This document shows, in pieces, positions 63,895 to 64,000 of a DNA stretch of 64,000 bases. The translations under genes were made by a program, and so were the position numbers. This stretch comes from Enchytraeus crypticus (taxonomy: Eukaryota; Annelida; Clitellata; Enchytraeida; Enchytraeidae). The notes under the pieces were generated by a model. The model did not search any database and had not been told where the DNA came from. It was given only the letters and a program-made list of their open reading frames with translations. How positions within the stretch are numbered: position 1 is the first letter of the stretch; the number at the start of each line of letters is the position of its first letter. The stretch covers positions 239,001 through 303,000 of the forward strand of contig CAJHZI010000766.1 in NCBI GenBank assembly GCA_905160935.1, in the 5' to 3' direction.

Positions 63895-63990
63895 TAAGTC
63901 ACCTTGGATGAATCAGTTTAATTTGTAATGACATATGGGGAAACTCTGACATCATCCTTAAACAGGAGAGAGGACGTTAAACTTGCTCAT
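61550..63990 (+). pseudogene. L2-type LINE, nearly full RT with breaks
   Basis: Plus-strand frames 61560-62179, 62220-62522, 62468-62983, 63042-63248 and 63427-63723 give, in order, LLDKHAPLTTKKLKKSNPW, TGLCMLDLSVAFDSIDHNIL (RT motif A), KYGVPKGSVLGPILFNLY (motif B), DHVLYADDTQMY (catalytic YADD intact), RNLGVILDKHLTFHEHI and APQIWHSLSSNLRKSTF. The order and wording are those of the L2 clade. Several stops and frameshifts show it is no longer active. The 3' end carries GTAGCACTCTAATTGTTGTT, a long (ATT)n and the GACGTTAAAC terminal block. It lies in an RTEL1 intron, antisense to the gene. The 5' endonuclease domain is missing. Confidence 0.9.
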
Positions 63991-64000
63991 TCATAATAAA

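Overview
The window is animal nuclear DNA, AT-rich, with genes split into many short exons by long introns. The introns and spacers are full of tRNA-derived SINEs, decayed non-LTR retrotransposons (L2/CR1-like, RTE-like and jockey/CR1-like) and tandem repeats. This points to an invertebrate metazoan; I cannot name the species from sequence alone. All exon models below were made by hand from translated conservation plus GT/AG splice sites, and were tested by whether reading phase is kept across each junction.

Three genes are supported. (1) Bases 745-1113 (+) are the last coding exon of a ZIP-family (SLC39A1/2/3-like) zinc transporter; its 5' exons lie outside the window. (2) Bases 11145-37647 (+) hold 20 phase-compatible exons of a choline transporter-like protein, closest to SLC44A1/CTL1, complete except for the short N-terminal exon. 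(3) Bases 61441-40572 (-) hold 18 exons of the C-terminal half of RTEL1, the telomere and replication helicase. They run from helicase domain 2 through a harmonin-like domain to a C3HC4 RING finger, and the stop is in the window. SLC44A1 and RTEL1 converge, with about 2.9 kb between their stop codons. The three genes have unrelated jobs (zinc import, choline transport, DNA helicase), so this is ordinary gene neighbourhood and not an operon.

Layout: 1-1.3 kb ZIP end; 1.3-11.1 kb spacer with SINEs, satellite-like repeats and LINE fragments; 11.1-37.6 kb SLC44A1-like gene, with an RTE-type LINE in intron 1; 37.7-40.3 kb spacer; 40.6-64 kb RTEL1, with a CR1/jockey-type LINE (55.7-57.9 kb) and an L2-type LINE (61.55-64 kb) in its introns.

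The most unusual pattern is that many tandem repeats have one edge exactly on an exon boundary. They start from a stop codon (ZIP and SLC44A1), a 3' splice site (SLC44A1 exons 2, 5 and 20) or a 5' splice site (SLC44A1 exons 13 and 14, RTEL1 exon 15 and a possible extra RTEL1 exon). Several therefore carry multiple usable copies of the splice signal. I do not know of this as a described class of repeat; it is the best candidate here for something new. A second unusual element is a 21-copy, 16-bp array in an RTEL1 intron that carries ten TGACTCA (AP-1 type) motifs.
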